Shown: positions 1-11,519, counted from the first letter of the stretch. The stretch: 36,482 nucleotides of DNA from Flavobacteriaceae bacterium (GCA_002862805.1 PKEA01000101.1:1-36482); one strand, 5' to 3'. Notes: generated by a model not told the origin, from the sequence alone. Translations and numbers: made by a program.

Positions 1-258
1 TTCTTTAATTTCTCCATGAGCAGCTTCAAATCGTTGAATATTTTCAGCTAATGCTTTTAATAATCTTTTAGCATGTTGAGGGGTTAAAATAATTCTCGAT
101 TTTACTTTTGCCTTTGGGGCTCCTGGCATAACCGAAACATAATCCAATACAAACTCGCTATTTGAATGATTAATAATAGCTAAATTAGAATAAATTCCTT
201 CAGCTATTTTCTCATCTAACTCAATGTTAATTTGTCCTTGTGGGTTGTTATTTTCCAT
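1..258 (-). CDS. DUF3467 family protein (3' end outside window)
   Basis: A small protein of unknown function. The reading frame opens with ATG at 258 and stays open for 86 codons to the window edge, so the C-terminus is missing. It starts MENNNPQGQINIEL and contains SNSEFVLDYVSVMPG and ILTPQHAKRLLKAL, which I recognise as the DUF3467 pattern. No signal peptide or membrane segment is visible. It lies just downstream of rpoC, with only a terminator-like hairpin (272-304) between them, and no TAnnTTTG box was found in that gap. It is therefore probably expressed by read-through from rpoC or from a promoter inside rpoC. Family assignment is fairly sure; function is unknown. Confidence 0.75.
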   Translation of the reverse strand, partial: MENNNPQGQINIELDEKIAEGIYSNLAIINHSNSEFVLDYVSVMPGAPKAKVKSRIILTPQHAKRLLKALAENIQRFEAAHGEIKE

Positions 259-271
259 AATTAGTTGTTTT

Positions 272-304
272 AAAAAAAGCCTAACAGAAACATCTGTTAG
301 GCTT
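272..304 (-). terminator. Intrinsic terminator after rpoC
   Basis: Plus-strand 277-288 pairs perfectly with 293-304 around a 4-nt loop (12 bp). Transcribed leftward, the stem is followed by a run of about seven U (272-278). It should end the rpoBC transcript, but the DUF3467 start codon lies only 14 nt beyond, so it may act as a leaky attenuator. Confidence 0.8.
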
Positions 305-335
305 TTAAGTTATTTTGAAAGCTTAAAGATGAATA

Positions 336-3300
336 TTAGTAATTAAATTCTTCTTTAGCAGCCATTAATTCATTGAATTCTTCTTTAGAACCTACAATTA
401 TATCATCATAATCTCTCATACCTGTTCCGGCTGGGATTCTATGTCCTACAATTACATTTTCTTTCAATCCTTCTAATGTATCAATTTTACCTGCAACAGC
501 AGCTTCATTTAATACTTTAGTAGTTTCCTGGAACGACGCAGCAGAAATGAAAGATTTAGTTTGTAAAGAAGCTCTTGTAATACCTTGTAATACAGGTGTT
601 GCAGTTGCTTGAATAACATCTCTAGCTACAACCAAGTTTTGATCATTACGTTTTAAGATAGAATTTTCATCTCTTAATTGACGTGGTGAAATAATTTGAC
701 CTGCTTTAAGTGTTTCAGAGTCTCCTGCATCTTCAACAACCTTCATTCCGTATAACTTATCATTTTCAACGATAAAATCTCTTGTATGAGCTAATTGATC
801 TTCTAATAATAAAGTATCACCTGGATCAACAATTCTTACTTTACGCATCATTTGACGTATTACTACTTCAAAGTGCTTATCGTTAATTTTTACTCCTTGT
901 AAACGGTACACTTCTTGAATTTCATTTACAAGATATTGTTGTACAGCTGAAGGTCCTTTAATATTTAAGATATCAACTGGAGTAATTGCACCGTCTGATA
1001 ATGGAGTACCTGCTTTAACAAAGTCATTTTCTTGAACAAGAATTTGATTTGATAATTTAACTAGGTATTTCTTAACATCTCCAAATTTAGATTCAATTGC
1101 AATTTCTCTATTTCCTCTTTTAATTTTACCAAAAGTAACAACACCGTCAATTTCAGAAACTACAGCCGGATTTGAAGGATTACGAGCTTCTAATAACTCA
1201 GTAATTCTTGGTAAACCTCCTGTAATATCACTTGATTTAGAAGAACGACGAGGAATTTTAACAAGAATTTTCCCTGCTTTAATTTTCTCTCCGTCATCTA
1301 CCATCATGTGAGCACCTACTGGTAAGTTGTATGAACGAATTAATTCACCGTCTTTACCATAAATGTGCAATGTTGGGATTAATTTTTTGTTACGAGCTTC
1401 AGAAACAACTTTTTCTTGGAAACCTGTTTGTTCATCAATCTCAACAGCAAAAGTTTCACCTTGTTTAAGATCTTCATATTCTACTTTACCTGTAAACTCA
1501 GAAATAATAACTCCGTTATATGGATCCCATTTACAAATAGTTGTTCCTTTTTCAACAGTATCACCATCTTTAACAAAGATACTTGAACCGTAAGGTATAT
1601 TATGTGTATTTAAAACAATTCCTGTTTTAATATCTACTAATTTTAACTCTGTTGAACGAGAAATAACAGTATTAACAGTATTACCTTCAGCATCTTCACT
1701 TTTAACTGTTTTTAAATCTTCTATTTCAAGTTTACCTGCAAAACGAGTTACAATACTTGATTCTTCAGAAATACCTCCAGCAACCCCTCCAACGTGGAAT
1801 GTACGTAGTGTTAACTGAGTACCTGGCTCACCAATAGATTGAGCAGCAATAACTCCTACTGCTTCACCTCTTTGAGTCATTTTACCTGTTGCAAGGTTAC
1901 GTCCATAACATTTAGCACAAATTCCTTTTTCTGCCTCACACGTTAATGGAGAACGAACTTCGATTTGCTCTAATGGAGACTCGTTAATTGCTTGCAAAGC
2001 ATGTTCTTTAATTTCTTCACCAGCCTTAACAATAACTTCAGAAGTTAATGGATTAATGATATCATTTAAAGTAACACGTCCTAAAATTCTCTCACCTAAA
2101 GTTTCAACAATTTCTTCATTTTTCTTTAAGGCAGAAACTTCTACACCTCTAAGAGTACCACAATCTACAGAGTTTACAATAACATCTTGAGACACATCAT
2201 GTAACCTTCTTGTTAAGTAACCTGCATCGGCCGTTTTAAGAGCTGTATCGGCAAGACCTTTACGAGCACCGTGAGTAGAAATAAAGTATTCAAGAATTGA
2301 AAGTCCTTCTTTAAAGTTAGAAAGAATTGGATTCTCAATAATTTCACCACCACCAGCAGTAGATTTTTTAGGCTTAGCCATTAATCCACGCATACCAGTT
2401 AACTGACGAATTTGTTCTTTAGAACCCCTTGCTCCAGAATCAAGCATCATATATACAGAGTTAAAACCTTGTTGGTCTTCTCTAATATTTTTCATTGCTA
2501 GTTCTGTTAACTGAGCATTAGCAGAAGTCCATATATCAATAACTTGGTTATAACGTTCGTTATTAGTAATAAGACCCATGTTATAATTCAAAGAAATTCC
2601 TTCAACCTGAGTACGAGCATCAGCAATTAACTGAGGTTTTTGATCTGGAATTCTAATATCTCCTAATGAGAATGATAAACCACCTTGGAAGGCAAATTTA
2701 TATCCCATATTTTTAATATTATCTAAGAATTCTGCAGTTACAGGAACACTAGTTACACCTAGAATTTTACCAATAATATCACGTAATGATTTTTTAGTTA
2801 AAACTTCATTGATATAACCTGCTTCTTCAGGAACAACTTCATTAAATAAAACTCTACCAGCAGTTGTTTTAATAATTTGGTTTACTAACTCACCTTTTTC
2901 ATTAAAATCTTTTGCTCTTACTTTTATACTAGCATTAAGTTCTAATCTTCCTTCATTTAAAGCGATATTTACCTCTTCAGCAGAATAGAAAGTTAAACCT
3001 TGTCCTTTAATTGTTCTTGTTTCGTCAGACAAACGTTCTTTAGTCATATAATAAAGACCAAGTACCATGTCTTGAGAAGGTACTGTAATTGGAGCACCAT
3101 TTGCAGGATTCAAGATATTATGAGAAGCCAACATTAATAATTGACATTCTAAAATAGCTTCTGGTCCTAATGGTAAGTGAACAGCCATCTGGTCACCATC
3201 GAAATCGGCATTGAATGCTGTACATACTAATGGGTGTAACTGGATTGCTTTTCCTTCAATTAATTTTGGCTGGAAAGCCTGAATACCTAATCTGTGTAAC

Positions 3301-4643
3301 GTAGGAGCACGGTTAAGCATAACTGGGTGTCCTTTAATTACATTTTCAAGGATATCCCAAACTACTGGCTCTTTTTTGTCTATAATTTTCTTTGCAGATT
3401 TAACTGTTTTTACAATTCCTCTTTCTATTAATTTACGAATAACAAAAGGTTTGTATAATTCTGCTGCCATGTCTTTTGGCAGTCCACATTCATATAATTT
3501 TAATTCTGGACCAACAACAATTACCGAACGAGCTGAATAATCAACACGCTTACCAAGTAAGTTTTGACGGAAACGACCTTGTTTACCTTTTAACGAATCA
3601 GATAAAGATTTTAACGGTCTGTTAGATTCAGTTTTAACAGCTGAAGCTTTTCTTGTGTTATCGAATAACGAATCTACAGATTCTTGTAGCATACGTTTTT
3701 CGTTTCTTAAGATAACTTCTGGCGCTTTAATTTCAACTAATCTTTTTAAACGATTATTACGGATAATAACTCTTCTGTATAAGTCATTTAAATCTGAAGT
3801 AGCAAAACGACCACCGTCAAGAGGCACAAGAGGACGTAATTCTGGTGGTATAACCGGAATTGCTTTTAAAATCATCCATTCAGGATTATTTTCTCTGTTT
3901 TTGTTAGCTTCACGAAAAGATTCAACAACGTTTAATCTTTTTAATGCTTCCGTTTTTCGTTGTTTAGATGTTTCTGTATTAGCTGCATGACGTAACTCAT
4001 ATGAAAGTTCATCTAAGTTAATACGAGCTAATAAATCCATAATACATTCAGCACCCATTTTGGCGATGAATTTATTAGGATCGTTGTCATCTAAATATTG
4101 GTTTTCCATAGGAATAGTATCTAAAATATTTAAATACTCTTCTTCTGTTAAGAAATCTAGTCTTTTTAAATCCTCACCTTCTGGTCCTTTAGCAATACCA
4201 GCTTGAATAACTACATATCTTTCGTAGTAGATAATCATGTCTAATTTCTTAGAAGGTAAACCTAATAAATAACCTATTTTATTTGGTAAAGAACGGAAAT
4301 ACCAGATATGTGCAATTGGTACAACTAAATTAATGTGACCAACTCTATCTCTACGTACTTTTTTCTCTGTAACTTCAACTCCACATCGATCACAAACGAT
4401 TCCTTTATAACGAATCCTCTTGTATTTTCCACATGCACATTCATAATCTTTTACTGGACCGAAAATACGCTCACAGAAAAGACCGTCTCTTTCTGGTTTA
4501 TGCGTACGATAGTTTATAGTTTCAGGCTTTAAAACCTCACCTCTTGACTCAGATAAAATTGATTCAGGAGATGCTAATCCAATCGTAATTTTGTTAAATC
4601 TCTTTACAGGATTTTTATCTTTATTATTTCTATTATTCATCAT
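336..4643 (-). CDS. rpoC: DNA-directed RNA polymerase subunit beta'
   Basis: Catalytic largest subunit of RNA polymerase; 1435 aa, usual for Bacteroidota. The N-terminal zinc-binding cysteines are at 69, 71, 84 and 87 (CACGKYK...CDRCGVEV). The [12 protein letters not shown] motif near residues 478-489 carries the three aspartates that hold the active-site magnesium. The second cysteine cluster (CGTLRG...[11 protein letters not shown]) and the trigger-loop region ([21 protein letters not shown]) are intact. The protein begins Met-Met, so the start could be 4643 or 4640. It is preceded by an unusually long 229-nt spacer from rpoB and followed by a terminator. No truncation or frameshift is visible. 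Confidence 0.98.
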   Translation of the reverse strand: MMNNRNNKDKNPVKRFNKITIGLASPESILSESRGEVLKPETINYRTHKPERDGLFCERIFGPVKDYECACGKYKRIRYKGIVCDRCGVEVTEKKVRRDRVGHINLVVPIAHIWYFRSLPNKIGYLLGLPSKKLDMIIYYERYVVIQAGIAKGPEGEDLKRLDFLTEEEYLNILDTIPMENQYLDDNDPNKFIAKMGAECIMDLLARINLDELSYELRHAANTETSKQRKTEALKRLNVVESFREANKNRENNPEWMILKAIPVIPPELRPLVPLDGGRFATSDLNDLYRRVIIRNNRLKRLVEIKAPEVILRNEKRMLQESVDSLFDNTRKASAVKTESNRPLKSLSDSLKGKQGRFRQNLLGKRVDYSARSVIVVGPELKLYECGLPKDMAAELYKPFVIRKLIERGIVKTVKSAKKIIDKKEPVVWDILENVIKGHPVMLNRAPTLHRLGIQAFQPKLIEGKAIQLHPLVCTAFNADFDGDQMAVHLPLGPEAILECQLLMLASHNILNPANGAPITVPSQDMVLGLYYMTKERLSDETRTIKGQGLTFYSAEEVNIALNEGRLELNASIKVRAKDFNEKGELVNQIIKTTAGRVLFNEVVPEEAGYINEVLTKKSLRDIIGKILGVTSVPVTAEFLDNIKNMGYKFAFQGGLSFSLGDIRIPDQKPQLIADARTQVEGISLNYNMGLITNNERYNQVIDIWTSANAQLTELAMKNIREDQQGFNSVYMMLDSGARGSKEQIRQLTGMRGLMAKPKKSTAGGGEIIENPILSNFKEGLSILEYFISTHGARKGLADTALKTADAGYLTRRLHDVSQDVIVNSVDCGTLRGVEVSALKKNEEIVETLGERILGRVTLNDIINPLTSEVIVKAGEEIKEHALQAINESPLEQIEVRSPLTCEAEKGICAKCYGRNLATGKMTQRGEAVGVIAAQSIGEPGTQLTLRTFHVGGVAGGISEESSIVTRFAGKLEIEDLKTVKSEDAEGNTVNTVISRSTELKLVDIKTGIVLNTHNIPYGSSIFVKDGDTVEKGTTICKWDPYNGVIISEFTGKVEYEDLKQGETFAVEIDEQTGFQEKVVSEARNKKLIPTLHIYGKDGELIRSYNLPVGAHMMVDDGEKIKAGKILVKIPRRSSKSSDITGGLPRITELLEARNPSNPAVVSEIDGVVTFGKIKRGNREIAIESKFGDVKKYLVKLSNQILVQENDFVKAGTPLSDGAITPVDILNIKGPSAVQQYLVNEIQEVYRLQGVKINDKHFEVVIRQMMRKVRIVDPGDTLLLEDQLAHTRDFIVENDKLYGMKVVEDAGDSETLKAGQIISPRQLRDENSILKRNDQNLVVARDVIQATATPVLQGITRASLQTKSFISAASFQETTKVLNEAAVAGKIDTLEGLKENVIVGHRIPAGTGMRDYDDIIVGSKEEFNELMAAKEEFNY

Positions 4644-4828
4644 AGCTTTTACTATTGATTTATGTACAACTAAAAAATTGATTTTGTTTTATGTTTAAAA
4701 TTCATAAAACCATTAACCTCGAATTACTTCTCTAAACTTCTAACCGCTGTTATGAAGTGCTAATTATAATAAAAATTATAAAAAATCGGAACGGTTTACG
4801 GGTATAAATCCTAAAAACTTATAAAATG

Positions 4829-4862
4829 AGTAATCAGCCCCAAAAAAATGAGACTGACTACT
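4829..4862 (-). other. Hairpin in the rpoB-rpoC spacer
   Basis: In the RNA read leftward, the nine bases from 4862 to 4854 pair with 4837-4829 (one G-U), and an inner UCUC/GGGG helix closes a U-rich loop. It lies 10 nt after the rpoB stop. No clear U-run follows, so it looks more like an RNA-processing or stability element, or a weak attenuator, than a full terminator. The remaining ~185 nt before rpoC contain an AACCG/CGGTT inverted repeat but no recognised promoter box. Confidence 0.45.
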
Positions 4863-4872
4863 AAAAAAATAT

Positions 4873-7800
4873 TTATTCTTCTAATCTGATATCTAAACCA
4901 AGACCTTTTAATTCATGCATTAATACATTAAATGATTCTGGCAATCCTGGTTCTGGCATAGATTCACCTTTAACGATTGCTTCGTAAGATTTAGCTCTAC
5001 CAATAACATCATCAGATTTAACTGTCAAGATTTCTCTTAAAGTACTAGAAGCTCCATAAGCCTCTAGAGCCCAAACCTCCATTTCTCCAAAACGCTGACC
5101 TCCAAACTGTGCTTTACCACCTAATGGTTGTTGAGTAATTAAAGAGTACGGTCCGATAGAACGAGCATGCATCTTATCATCAACCATATGTCCTAATTTA
5201 AGCATGTAAATTACACCTACAGTTGCTGGTTGATGGAAACGTTCTCCTGTTCCTCCATCATATAAATAGGTATGACCGAATCTTGGGATTCCTGCTTCAT
5301 CAGTAAACTCGTTAATTTGATCTAAAGTAGCACCATCAAAAATAGGAGTAGCAAACTTTCTTCCTAAATTCATTCCAGCCCAACCTAGAACAGTTTCATA
5401 AATCTGACCAATGTTCATACGAGAAGGTACTCCAAGTGGATTTAAAACAATATCAACTGGTGTTCCATCTTCTAAGAAAGGCATATCTTCATGACGAACG
5501 ATTCTTGCAACAATACCTTTGTTACCGTGACGTCCTGCCATTTTATCACCAACTTTAAGCTTACGTTTTTTAGCAATATAAACTTTTGCAAGTTTTAATA
5601 TTCCAGCCGGAAGTTCATCTCCAACAGTGATTGTAAACTTCTCTCTTCTTAACCAACCTTGTAAATCATTTAATTTGATTTTATAGTTGTGAATTAAGTC
5701 ATTTACTAACTTGTTTGTAGCATCATCAGTTGCCCATTGTCCTTTTGTAAGGTGTGCAAAATCTTCTACTGAGTTAAGCATTTTTTGAGTATATTTTTTA
5801 CCTTTTGGTAATACTTCTTCACCCAAATCATTCATAACACCTTGAGATGTTTTACCATTTACAATAGCAAATAATTTTTCTACAAGAACGTCTTTTAAGT
5901 CGTTATATTTTACTTGATATTCTGTTTCAAGATTATCAATATCTTCTTTATCTTTAGAACGCTTACGCTTATCTTTTACAGCTTTAGCAAATAATTTTTT
6001 ATCTAAAACTACACCATGTAATGATGGAGAAGCTTTTAATGAAGCATCCTTAACATCTCCTGCTTTATCACCGAAGATTGCACGTAATAATTTTTCTTCT
6101 GGAGTTGGATCAGATTCACCTTTTGGAGTAATCTTTCCAATTAGAATATCGCCAGGCTTAACCTCTGCACCAATTCTAATCATTCCATTTTCATCTAAAT
6201 CTTTTGTTGCTTCCTCAGAAACATTAGGAATATCATTAGTTAACTCTTCGTTACCTAATTTAGTATCTCTAACCTCTAATGAATAGTCATCAATGTGGAT
6301 AGATGTGAAAATATCATCACGAACTACTTTTTCAGAAATTACGATTGCATCCTCAAAATTATATCCTTTCCATGGCATAAAGGCAACCTTCAAGTTTCTT
6401 CCTAAAGCCAATTCTCCTTTTTGAGTTGCATATCCTTCACAAAGTACTTGACCTTTAGAAACTCTATCACCTTTTCTTACGATAGGTTTTAAGTTAATAC
6501 TTGTACTTTGATTCGTTTTTCTAAACTTTATTAATTTATATGTCTTATCATCAGCATCAAAACTAACTAAACGCTCAGCATCAGTTCTATCATATTTGAT
6601 AGTAATTTCGTTTGCATCAACATAAGTAACAGTACCGTCACCCTCAGCGTTAATTAAAACTCTTGAATCTGAAGCTACTTGTCTCTCTAAACCAGTACCA
6701 ACAATAGGAGCTTCTGGACGTAATAAAGGAACTGCTTGACGCATCATATTAGATCCCATCAAAGCACGGTTGGCATCATCATGTTCCAAGAATGGAATTA
6801 AAGATGCAGAAATAGATGCAATTTGATTTGGAGCAACATCTGTATAATGAACCTGTGATGGATCAACAACAGGAAAATCACCTTCTTCTCTAGCAATTAC
6901 TTTGTCAGCTAATATTTTACCGTTAGCATCCATTTCAATATTAGCTTGAGCAATCATTTTACCTTCTTCTTCTTCAGCGCTTAAGTAAATAGGTGTGCTC
7001 TCAATATCGATAACACCATCTGTTACTTTACGATAAGGAGTTTCAATGAATCCCATTGCATTAACTTTTGCATAAACACCTAAAGATGAAATCAAACCAA
7101 TGTTTGGTCCCTCAGGAGTTTCAATAGGACATAAACGACCATAATGAGTATAGTGAACATCTCGAACCTCGAAACCAGCTCTTTCTCTAGATAAACCTCC
7201 AGGTCCAAGTGCAGATAAACGACGTTTGTGAGTAATCTCAGCTAATGGATTCGTTTGATCCATAAATTGAGATAACTGATTTGTTCCAAAGAATGAGTTA
7301 ATTACAGAAGACAAAGTCTTAGCATTAATCAAATCAATAGGAGTAAACACTTCATTATCTCTAACGTTCATTCTTTCACGAATAGTTCTAGCCATACGAG
7401 CTAAACCAACACCAAATTGTGAAGAAAGTTGTTCACCAACTGTTCTTACACGACGGTTTGATAAGTGATCAATATCATCAATCTCAGCTTTCGAGTTGAT
7501 TAATTCAATTAAGTACTTAACTATTGTAATAATATCTTCTTTAGTTAAGACTTGCTTATCCATAGCAATATCTAAACCAAGTTTTTTGTTCATTCTATAA
7601 CGACCTACTTCACCTAAGTTGTAACGTTGGTCAGAGAAGAATAATTTATCAATAATACCTCTTGCAGTTTCCTCATCTGGCGGTTCTGCATTACGTAATT
7701 GTCTATAAATATGTTCAACAGCTTCTTTTTCAGAATTTGTTGGATCTTTTTGAAGTGTATTGTGGATAATAGTATAATCTGCCGCGTTATTATCCTCTTT

Positions 7801-8685
7801 GTGTAAAAGGATAGTTTTAACGTCAGCATCTAAAATTTCTTCAACATTGTCTTTATCTAAAACCGTATCACGATCTAAAATAATTTCATTTCTTTCAATA
7901 GAAACTACTTCTCCAGTATCTTCATCAACGAAATCTTCATGCCATGTATTTAAAACACGAGCAGCAAGTCTTCGTCCAATATATTTTTTTAAACCTGTTT
8001 TAGAAACTTTAACTTCTTCAGCAAGATCAAATATTTCAAGAATATCTTTATCTCTTTCGAAACCAATAGCTCTAAATAAAGTTGTTACAGGTAATTTTTT
8101 CTTTCTATCAATATAAGCGTACATAACACTATTGATATCTGTAGCAAATTCAATCCAAGAACCTTTAAAAGGTATAACTCTTGCAGAATATAGCTTTGTT
8201 CCATTTGCATGGAAAGATTGTCCAAAGAATACACCTGGAGATCTATGTAATTGAGATACAACTACACGTTCTGCACCATTAATTACAAAAGTTCCACTTG
8301 GCGCCATATAAGGTATAGTCCCTAAATAAACATCTTGAACAATAGTTTCAAAATCTTCATGTTCTGGGTCAGTACAATATAATTTAAGCCTAGCTTTTAA
8401 TGGTACACTATAAGTCAACCCTCTGTCTATACACTCTTGTATTGAATAACGTGGTGGATCGACAAAGTAATCAAGGAATTCCAATACAAAGTTATTTCTT
8501 GTATCTGTAATTGGGAAATTTTCCATGAAGGTATTATAGAGACCTTCGTTGCCTCTTTCATCAGATTTGGTTTCTAGTTGGAAAAAATCTTGAAAAGATT
8601 TTACCTGAATATCTAGAAAATCCGGATAATCTGGGATGTTTTTTGTTGAAGCAAAATTTAATCTTTCAGTCTGATTAGCAATCAT
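4873..8685 (-). CDS. rpoB: DNA-directed RNA polymerase subunit beta
   Basis: Second-largest RNA polymerase subunit, 1270 aa, complete. The rifampicin-pocket region is readable: [21 protein letters not shown], followed by LSALGPGG. The usual sensitive-type residues (Gln, Asp, His and Ser at E. coli positions 513, 516, 526 and 531) are present; E. coli Ser522 is Ala here. The C-terminal catalytic blocks [12 protein letters not shown] and [20 protein letters not shown] are intact. It is transcribed after rplL through a spacer with two hairpins, and lies upstream of rpoC. No Shine-Dalgarno precedes the ATG at 8685. Confidence 0.98.
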   Translation of the reverse strand: MIANQTERLNFASTKNIPDYPDFLDIQVKSFQDFFQLETKSDERGNEGLYNTFMENFPITDTRNNFVLEFLDYFVDPPRYSIQECIDRGLTYSVPLKARLKLYCTDPEHEDFETIVQDVYLGTIPYMAPSGTFVINGAERVVVSQLHRSPGVFFGQSFHANGTKLYSARVIPFKGSWIEFATDINSVMYAYIDRKKKLPVTTLFRAIGFERDKDILEIFDLAEEVKVSKTGLKKYIGRRLAARVLNTWHEDFVDEDTGEVVSIERNEIILDRDTVLDKDNVEEILDADVKTILLHKEDNNAADYTIIHNTLQKDPTNSEKEAVEHIYRQLRNAEPPDEETARGIIDKLFFSDQRYNLGEVGRYRMNKKLGLDIAMDKQVLTKEDIITIVKYLIELINSKAEIDDIDHLSNRRVRTVGEQLSSQFGVGLARMARTIRERMNVRDNEVFTPIDLINAKTLSSVINSFFGTNQLSQFMDQTNPLAEITHKRRLSALGPGGLSRERAGFEVRDVHYTHYGRLCPIETPEGPNIGLISSLGVYAKVNAMGFIETPYRKVTDGVIDIESTPIYLSAEEEEGKMIAQANIEMDANGKILADKVIAREEGDFPVVDPSQVHYTDVAPNQIASISASLIPFLEHDDANRALMGSNMMRQAVPLLRPEAPIVGTGLERQVASDSRVLINAEGDGTVTYVDANEITIKYDRTDAERLVSFDADDKTYKLIKFRKTNQSTSINLKPIVRKGDRVSKGQVLCEGYATQKGELALGRNLKVAFMPWKGYNFEDAIVISEKVVRDDIFTSIHIDDYSLEVRDTKLGNEELTNDIPNVSEEATKDLDENGMIRIGAEVKPGDILIGKITPKGESDPTPEEKLLRAIFGDKAGDVKDASLKASPSLHGVVLDKKLFAKAVKDKRKRSKDKEDIDNLETEYQVKYNDLKDVLVEKLFAIVNGKTSQGVMNDLGEEVLPKGKKYTQKMLNSVEDFAHLTKGQWATDDATNKLVNDLIHNYKIKLNDLQGWLRREKFTITVGDELPAGILKLAKVYIAKKRKLKVGDKMAGRHGNKGIVARIVRHEDMPFLEDGTPVDIVLNPLGVPSRMNIGQIYETVLGWAGMNLGRKFATPIFDGATLDQINEFTDEAGIPRFGHTYLYDGGTGERFHQPATVGVIYMLKLGHMVDDKMHARSIGPYSLITQQPLGGKAQFGGQRFGEMEVWALEAYGASSTLREILTVKSDDVIGRAKSYEAIVKGESMPEPGLPESFNVLMHELKGLGLDIRLEE

Positions 8686-8721
8686 CTATGGACAAATTTT
8701 TATTAAGAAAATAATTTAAAA

Positions 8722-8742
8722 CGTATATTAACATAATATACG
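8722..8742 (-). other. AT-rich perfect hairpin before rpoB
   Basis: Nine bases (8722-8730) are perfectly complementary to 8734-8742 around a 3-nt loop. In leftward RNA a short UUUU follows. It is the second of two hairpins in tandem between rplL and rpoB, about 36 nt from the rpoB start. Confidence 0.55.
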
Positions 8743-8748
8743 CAAAAT

Positions 8749-8786
8749 GGTTTAGGCCTTTGAGAGTCAATCTCAAGGCCTAAACC
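8749..8786 (-). terminator. Strong hairpin after rplL (attenuator-like)
   Basis: Ten perfect G/C-containing pairs (8749-8758 with 8777-8786) are extended by GAGA/TCTC above a small bulge. In the direction of transcription only UUUU follows; the better T-run (8790-8795) is on the plus-strand side. Known rplJL-rpoBC operons have a partial terminator or RNase III site at this point, so partial termination or processing that lowers rpoBC relative to rplL is the likely role. That role is inferred. Confidence 0.65.
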
Positions 8787-8809
8787 TGGTTTTTTAAACT
8801 AAGTTTAGC

Positions 8810-9178
8810 TTATTTAAGCTCAACAACAGCTCCTGCCTCTTCTAAAGATTTTTTAAGACCTTCAGCCTCATCTTTAGAAACCCCTTCTTTTACATTAGTT
8901 GGAGCAGAATCTACGATATCTTTAGCTTCTTTAAGACCTAAACCTGTTAATTCTTTAACAGCTTTTACTACAGCTAATTTAGAAGCACCAGCTTCTTTTA
9001 ATACTACTGTAAATTCAGTTTGTGCTTCTGCACCAGCATCACCACCACCAGCAGCAACTACTACAGCTGCAGCAGCTGGTTCAATACCATACTCATCTTT
9101 TAATATTGTAGCTAATTCATTAACTTCTTTAACTGTTAAGTTAACTAATTGCTCTGCGAATTGTTTTAAATCTGCCAT
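8810..9178 (-). CDS. rplL: 50S ribosomal protein bL12 (L7/L12)
   Basis: Stalk protein that recruits translational GTPases; 122 aa. The three parts are clear: an N-terminal dimerisation helix region (about 1-35), an Ala/Gly-rich hinge (about 36-52), and a C-terminal globular domain with the conserved [18 protein letters not shown] stretch (here [17 protein letters not shown]) and a Gly/Glu/Ala-rich end. It follows rplJ by 56 nt, as expected for the stalk pair, and is separated from rpoB by two hairpins, which fits production of L12 in excess of polymerase. Confidence 0.97.
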   Translation of the reverse strand: MADLKQFAEQLVNLTVKEVNELATILKDEYGIEPAAAAVVVAAGGGDAGAEAQTEFTVVLKEAGASKLAVVKAVKELTGLGLKEAKDIVDSAPTNVKEGVSKDEAEGLKKSLEEAGAVVELK

Positions 9179-9234
9179 TTTTTCTATCTTTAATGATTTT
9201 GTAAAATATAATTTTTATTAAGTGCGTTCTTTTA

Positions 9235-9732
9235 TTATTCAGCAACCTCTTCTTTACCTTCTTGGTTTTGAAGAGCAGCAATAACTCTTTGTGCTGGAGA
9301 TTGAAGTAATCCGATGATTTCACCAATAACTTCAGCTCTAGATTTGATTGCTGCAAGGTTATCAAGATTTTCATCTCCGATATAAATATCTTCAGTTATG
9401 AAAGCTCCTTTTAAAAGAGGTTTTTTACCTTTTTTACGGAATTCTTTAATAATTTTTGCAGGTCCATTAGCTGTCTCAGCAATCATCATTGAAGTATTAC
9501 CTTTTAATACGCTTGCTAAATCTCCGAAGTTAAGATCAGAAGCCTCCATAGCTTTAGCTAATAAAGTATTCTTAACAACTTCTAATTTTATATTTGCTTT
9601 AAAACAAGCTCTTCTTAAGCTTGAAGTAGTAGCTGCATCTAAACCAGATGTATCCGCTAAATAAATAACATTAACACCAGCTAACTTTGCAGTTAAATCT
9701 TCAATCGCGATTGATTTTTCTTCTCTAGTCAT
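9235..9732 (-). CDS. rplJ: 50S ribosomal protein uL10
   Basis: Base of the ribosomal stalk, anchoring bL12 dimers to 23S rRNA; 165 aa. Typical features are the N-terminal MTREEKSIAIEDLTAKL helix, the conserved TSGLDAATTSSLRR region, the VVKNTLLAKAM motif near residue 55, and a C-terminal helix (AQRVIAALQNQEGKEE) that binds L12. It lies 22 nt after rplA, so it probably shares the rplKA transcript; the gap is too short for a classical L10 leader. Confidence 0.97.
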   Translation of the reverse strand: MTREEKSIAIEDLTAKLAGVNVIYLADTSGLDAATTSSLRRACFKANIKLEVVKNTLLAKAMEASDLNFGDLASVLKGNTSMMIAETANGPAKIIKEFRKKGKKPLLKGAFITEDIYIGDENLDNLAAIKSRAEVIGEIIGLLQSPAQRVIAALQNQEGKEEVAE

Positions 9733-9754
9733 ACTAAAAATTTTTAACTACCAA

Positions 9755-10444
9755 TTATACTGCCTTAGGATCTAAAGCAATAGCAGGACTCATTGTACTT
9801 GTAAGATATATAGACTTAATATAAGTACCCTTTGCTGCAGTTGGTTTTAATTTGATTAATGTTTGAATTATTTCGTGTGCATTATCATAGATCTTGTTAG
9901 CATCGAAAGAAACTCTTCCAATACCAGCATGCACTATACCTGTTTTATCAACTTTAAAGTCAATTTTACCAGACTTAACTTCTTCAACAGCTTTAGCTAC
10001 ATCCATAGTTACAGTTCCAGTTTTAGGGTTTGGCATTAAACCTCTAGGTCCTAAAATACGACCTAATGGCCCTAATTTACCCATAACAGCTGGCATAGTG
10101 ATGATAACATCAACATCCGTCCAACCATCTTTAATTTTTTGAAGATAATCATCTAAACCTACATAGTCTGCACCTGCAGCTTTAGCTTCAGCTTCTTTAT
10201 CTGGAGTAACTAATGCTAATACTCTAACATCTTTTCCAGTACCATGAGGAAGTGTAACAACACCTCTAACCATTTGGTTTGCTTTTCTAGGATCAACTCC
10301 TAAACGAACAGCAATATCTACAGACTCATCAAATTTTGCAGAAGCAACTTCTTTAAGTAATGCAGAAGCATCTTTTAAAGAATATAATTTGTTCTTATCA
10401 ATTTTTAATGCAGCCTCTTTTTGTTTCTTTGTTAATTTTGCCAT
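9755..10444 (-). CDS. rplA: 50S ribosomal protein uL1
   Basis: L1-stalk protein of the large subunit, also a translational autoregulator of the rplKA mRNA in studied bacteria; 229 aa, standard length. Conserved elements are [17 protein letters not shown], the [15 protein letters not shown] rRNA-binding loop near residues 130-145, and the C-terminal [15 protein letters not shown]. It sits 11 nt after rplK, so the two are co-transcribed and probably translationally coupled. Confidence 0.97.
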   Translation of the reverse strand: MAKLTKKQKEAALKIDKNKLYSLKDASALLKEVASAKFDESVDIAVRLGVDPRKANQMVRGVVTLPHGTGKDVRVLALVTPDKEAEAKAAGADYVGLDDYLQKIKDGWTDVDVIITMPAVMGKLGPLGRILGPRGLMPNPKTGTVTMDVAKAVEEVKSGKIDFKVDKTGIVHAGIGRVSFDANKIYDNAHEIIQTLIKLKPTAAKGTYIKSIYLTSTMSPAIALDPKAV

Positions 10445-10455
10445 GTCTAATTCTT

Positions 10456-10899
10456 TTAACTATTAAAAGGAGCATCTCCTGTTACTGTTATACCCATAGA
10501 TCTAGCTGTACCAGCTAACATACTCATTGCCGATTCCATTGTAAATGCATTTAAATCTGGCATTTTGTCCTCTGCAATAGTTCTAATTTGATCCCAAGTA
10601 ACACTAGCTACTTTTTTACGGTTAGGCTCTCCTGAACCAGACTTTACTTTAGCCGCTTCTAAAATTTGAATCGCTGCTGGTGGTGTTTTTACAATAAAAT
10701 CGAAAGATTTATCTTTGTACACAGTAATTTGTACTGGTAACACTTTGCCGGGTTTATCTTGTGTTCTAGCATTAAATTGCTTACAGAACTCCATGATGTT
10801 AACTCCAGCAGCACCCAAAGCAGGTCCAACCGGTGGCGATGGATTCGCTGCACCTCCCTTAACTTGTAGTTTAACTACTTTACTAACTTCTTTTGCCAT
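10456..10899 (-). CDS. rplK: 50S ribosomal protein uL11
   Basis: GTPase-centre ribosomal protein, 147 aa. The N-terminal [20 protein letters not shown] loop (thiostrepton-binding type prolines) and the C-terminal rRNA-binding domain ([24 protein letters not shown]) are intact. It follows nusG by 61 nt and precedes rplA by 11 nt. A perfect hairpin in its leader ends about 14 nt before the ATG, and no Shine-Dalgarno is present. Confidence 0.97.
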   Translation of the reverse strand: MAKEVSKVVKLQVKGGAANPSPPVGPALGAAGVNIMEFCKQFNARTQDKPGKVLPVQITVYKDKSFDFIVKTPPAAIQILEAAKVKSGSGEPNRKKVASVTWDQIRTIAEDKMPDLNAFTMESAMSMLAGTARSMGITVTGDAPFNS

Positions 10900-10913
10900 T
10901 TTTTAAATTTTAG

Positions 10914-10940
10914 CACATTTTCATTGGAAGCGAAAATGTG
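10914..10940 (-). promoter_or_regulatory. Leader hairpin upstream of rplK
   Basis: Plus-strand 10914-10922 is perfectly complementary to 10932-10940 (9 bp, 9-nt loop). It fills the nusG-rplK gap and ends 14 nt before the rplK ATG. No U-run follows immediately in the direction of transcription, so it is not a simple terminator. L1 autoregulates rplKA mRNA in other bacteria, but I cannot see a clear L1-site mimic, so the role is open. Confidence 0.5.
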
Positions 10941-10960
10941 GTTTATATATGTAACAAATA

Positions 10961-11512
10961 TTATACTTTTTCAACTTGCATAAAACTTAACTCTAATGGT
11001 GTTTTTCTTCCAAAAATTTTAACCATTACCTCAAGTTTACGCTTTTCTTCATTAACTTTTTCAATAGTTCCATTGAAACCATTAAAAGGCCCATCAACAA
11101 CCTTTACTGTTTCACCAACAGAATAAGGTATAGCAACATTGTCAATTTTAACAGACAACTCATCAACTTTACCTAACATTCTATTAACTTCCGACATTCT
11201 TAAAGGAACAGGCTCTCCACCTTTTGTTTCTCCAAGAAAACCGATTACACCAGGAATAGATTTAATGATATGAGGAACCTCACCAGTAAGATTAGCTTCA
11301 ACCATTATATAACCCGGAAAATATACCTTTTCCTTAGCTATTTTTTTACCATCTCTAACCTGAACAACTTTCTCAGTAGGAACAAGTACCTGAGAAACAT
11401 AATCCTCCATACCCAAACGTACTGTTTCAGTTTCAATATAAGCTTTTACTTTATTTTCTTGCCCACTTACAGCTCTTACTACATACCACTTTTTAACACT
11501 GTTCTCAGCCAT
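10961..11512 (-). CDS. nusG: Transcription termination/antitermination protein NusG
   Basis: Elongation factor that binds RNA polymerase and links it to Rho or to ribosomes; 183 aa. The N-terminal NGN domain opens with KKWYVVRAVSGQENKVKAYI and includes KVYFPGYIMVEANL and IPGVIGFLGE. The C-terminal KOW domain (about residues 128-183) has VGETVKVVDGPFNGFNGTIE. It lies 7 nt after secE, in the classical secE-nusG pair. Confidence 0.97.
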   Translation of the reverse strand: MAENSVKKWYVVRAVSGQENKVKAYIETETVRLGMEDYVSQVLVPTEKVVQVRDGKKIAKEKVYFPGYIMVEANLTGEVPHIIKSIPGVIGFLGETKGGEPVPLRMSEVNRMLGKVDELSVKIDNVAIPYSVGETVKVVDGPFNGFNGTIEKVNEEKRKLEVMVKIFGRKTPLELSFMQVEKV

Positions 11513-11519
11513 AAATAAA

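Noticed and set aside
1363..4532. Several 65-111 aa plus-strand frames inside rpoC
   Set aside because: They are fully antisense to an intact rpoC, with no protein-like motifs.
7614..8116. Overlapping frames on both strands inside rpoB
   Set aside because: rpoB is continuous and conserved here; the others are shadows.
9141..9374. 77-aa minus-strand frame overlapping rplJ and rplL
   Set aside because: It lies out of frame inside two certain ribosomal genes and has low-complexity Lys/Leu content.
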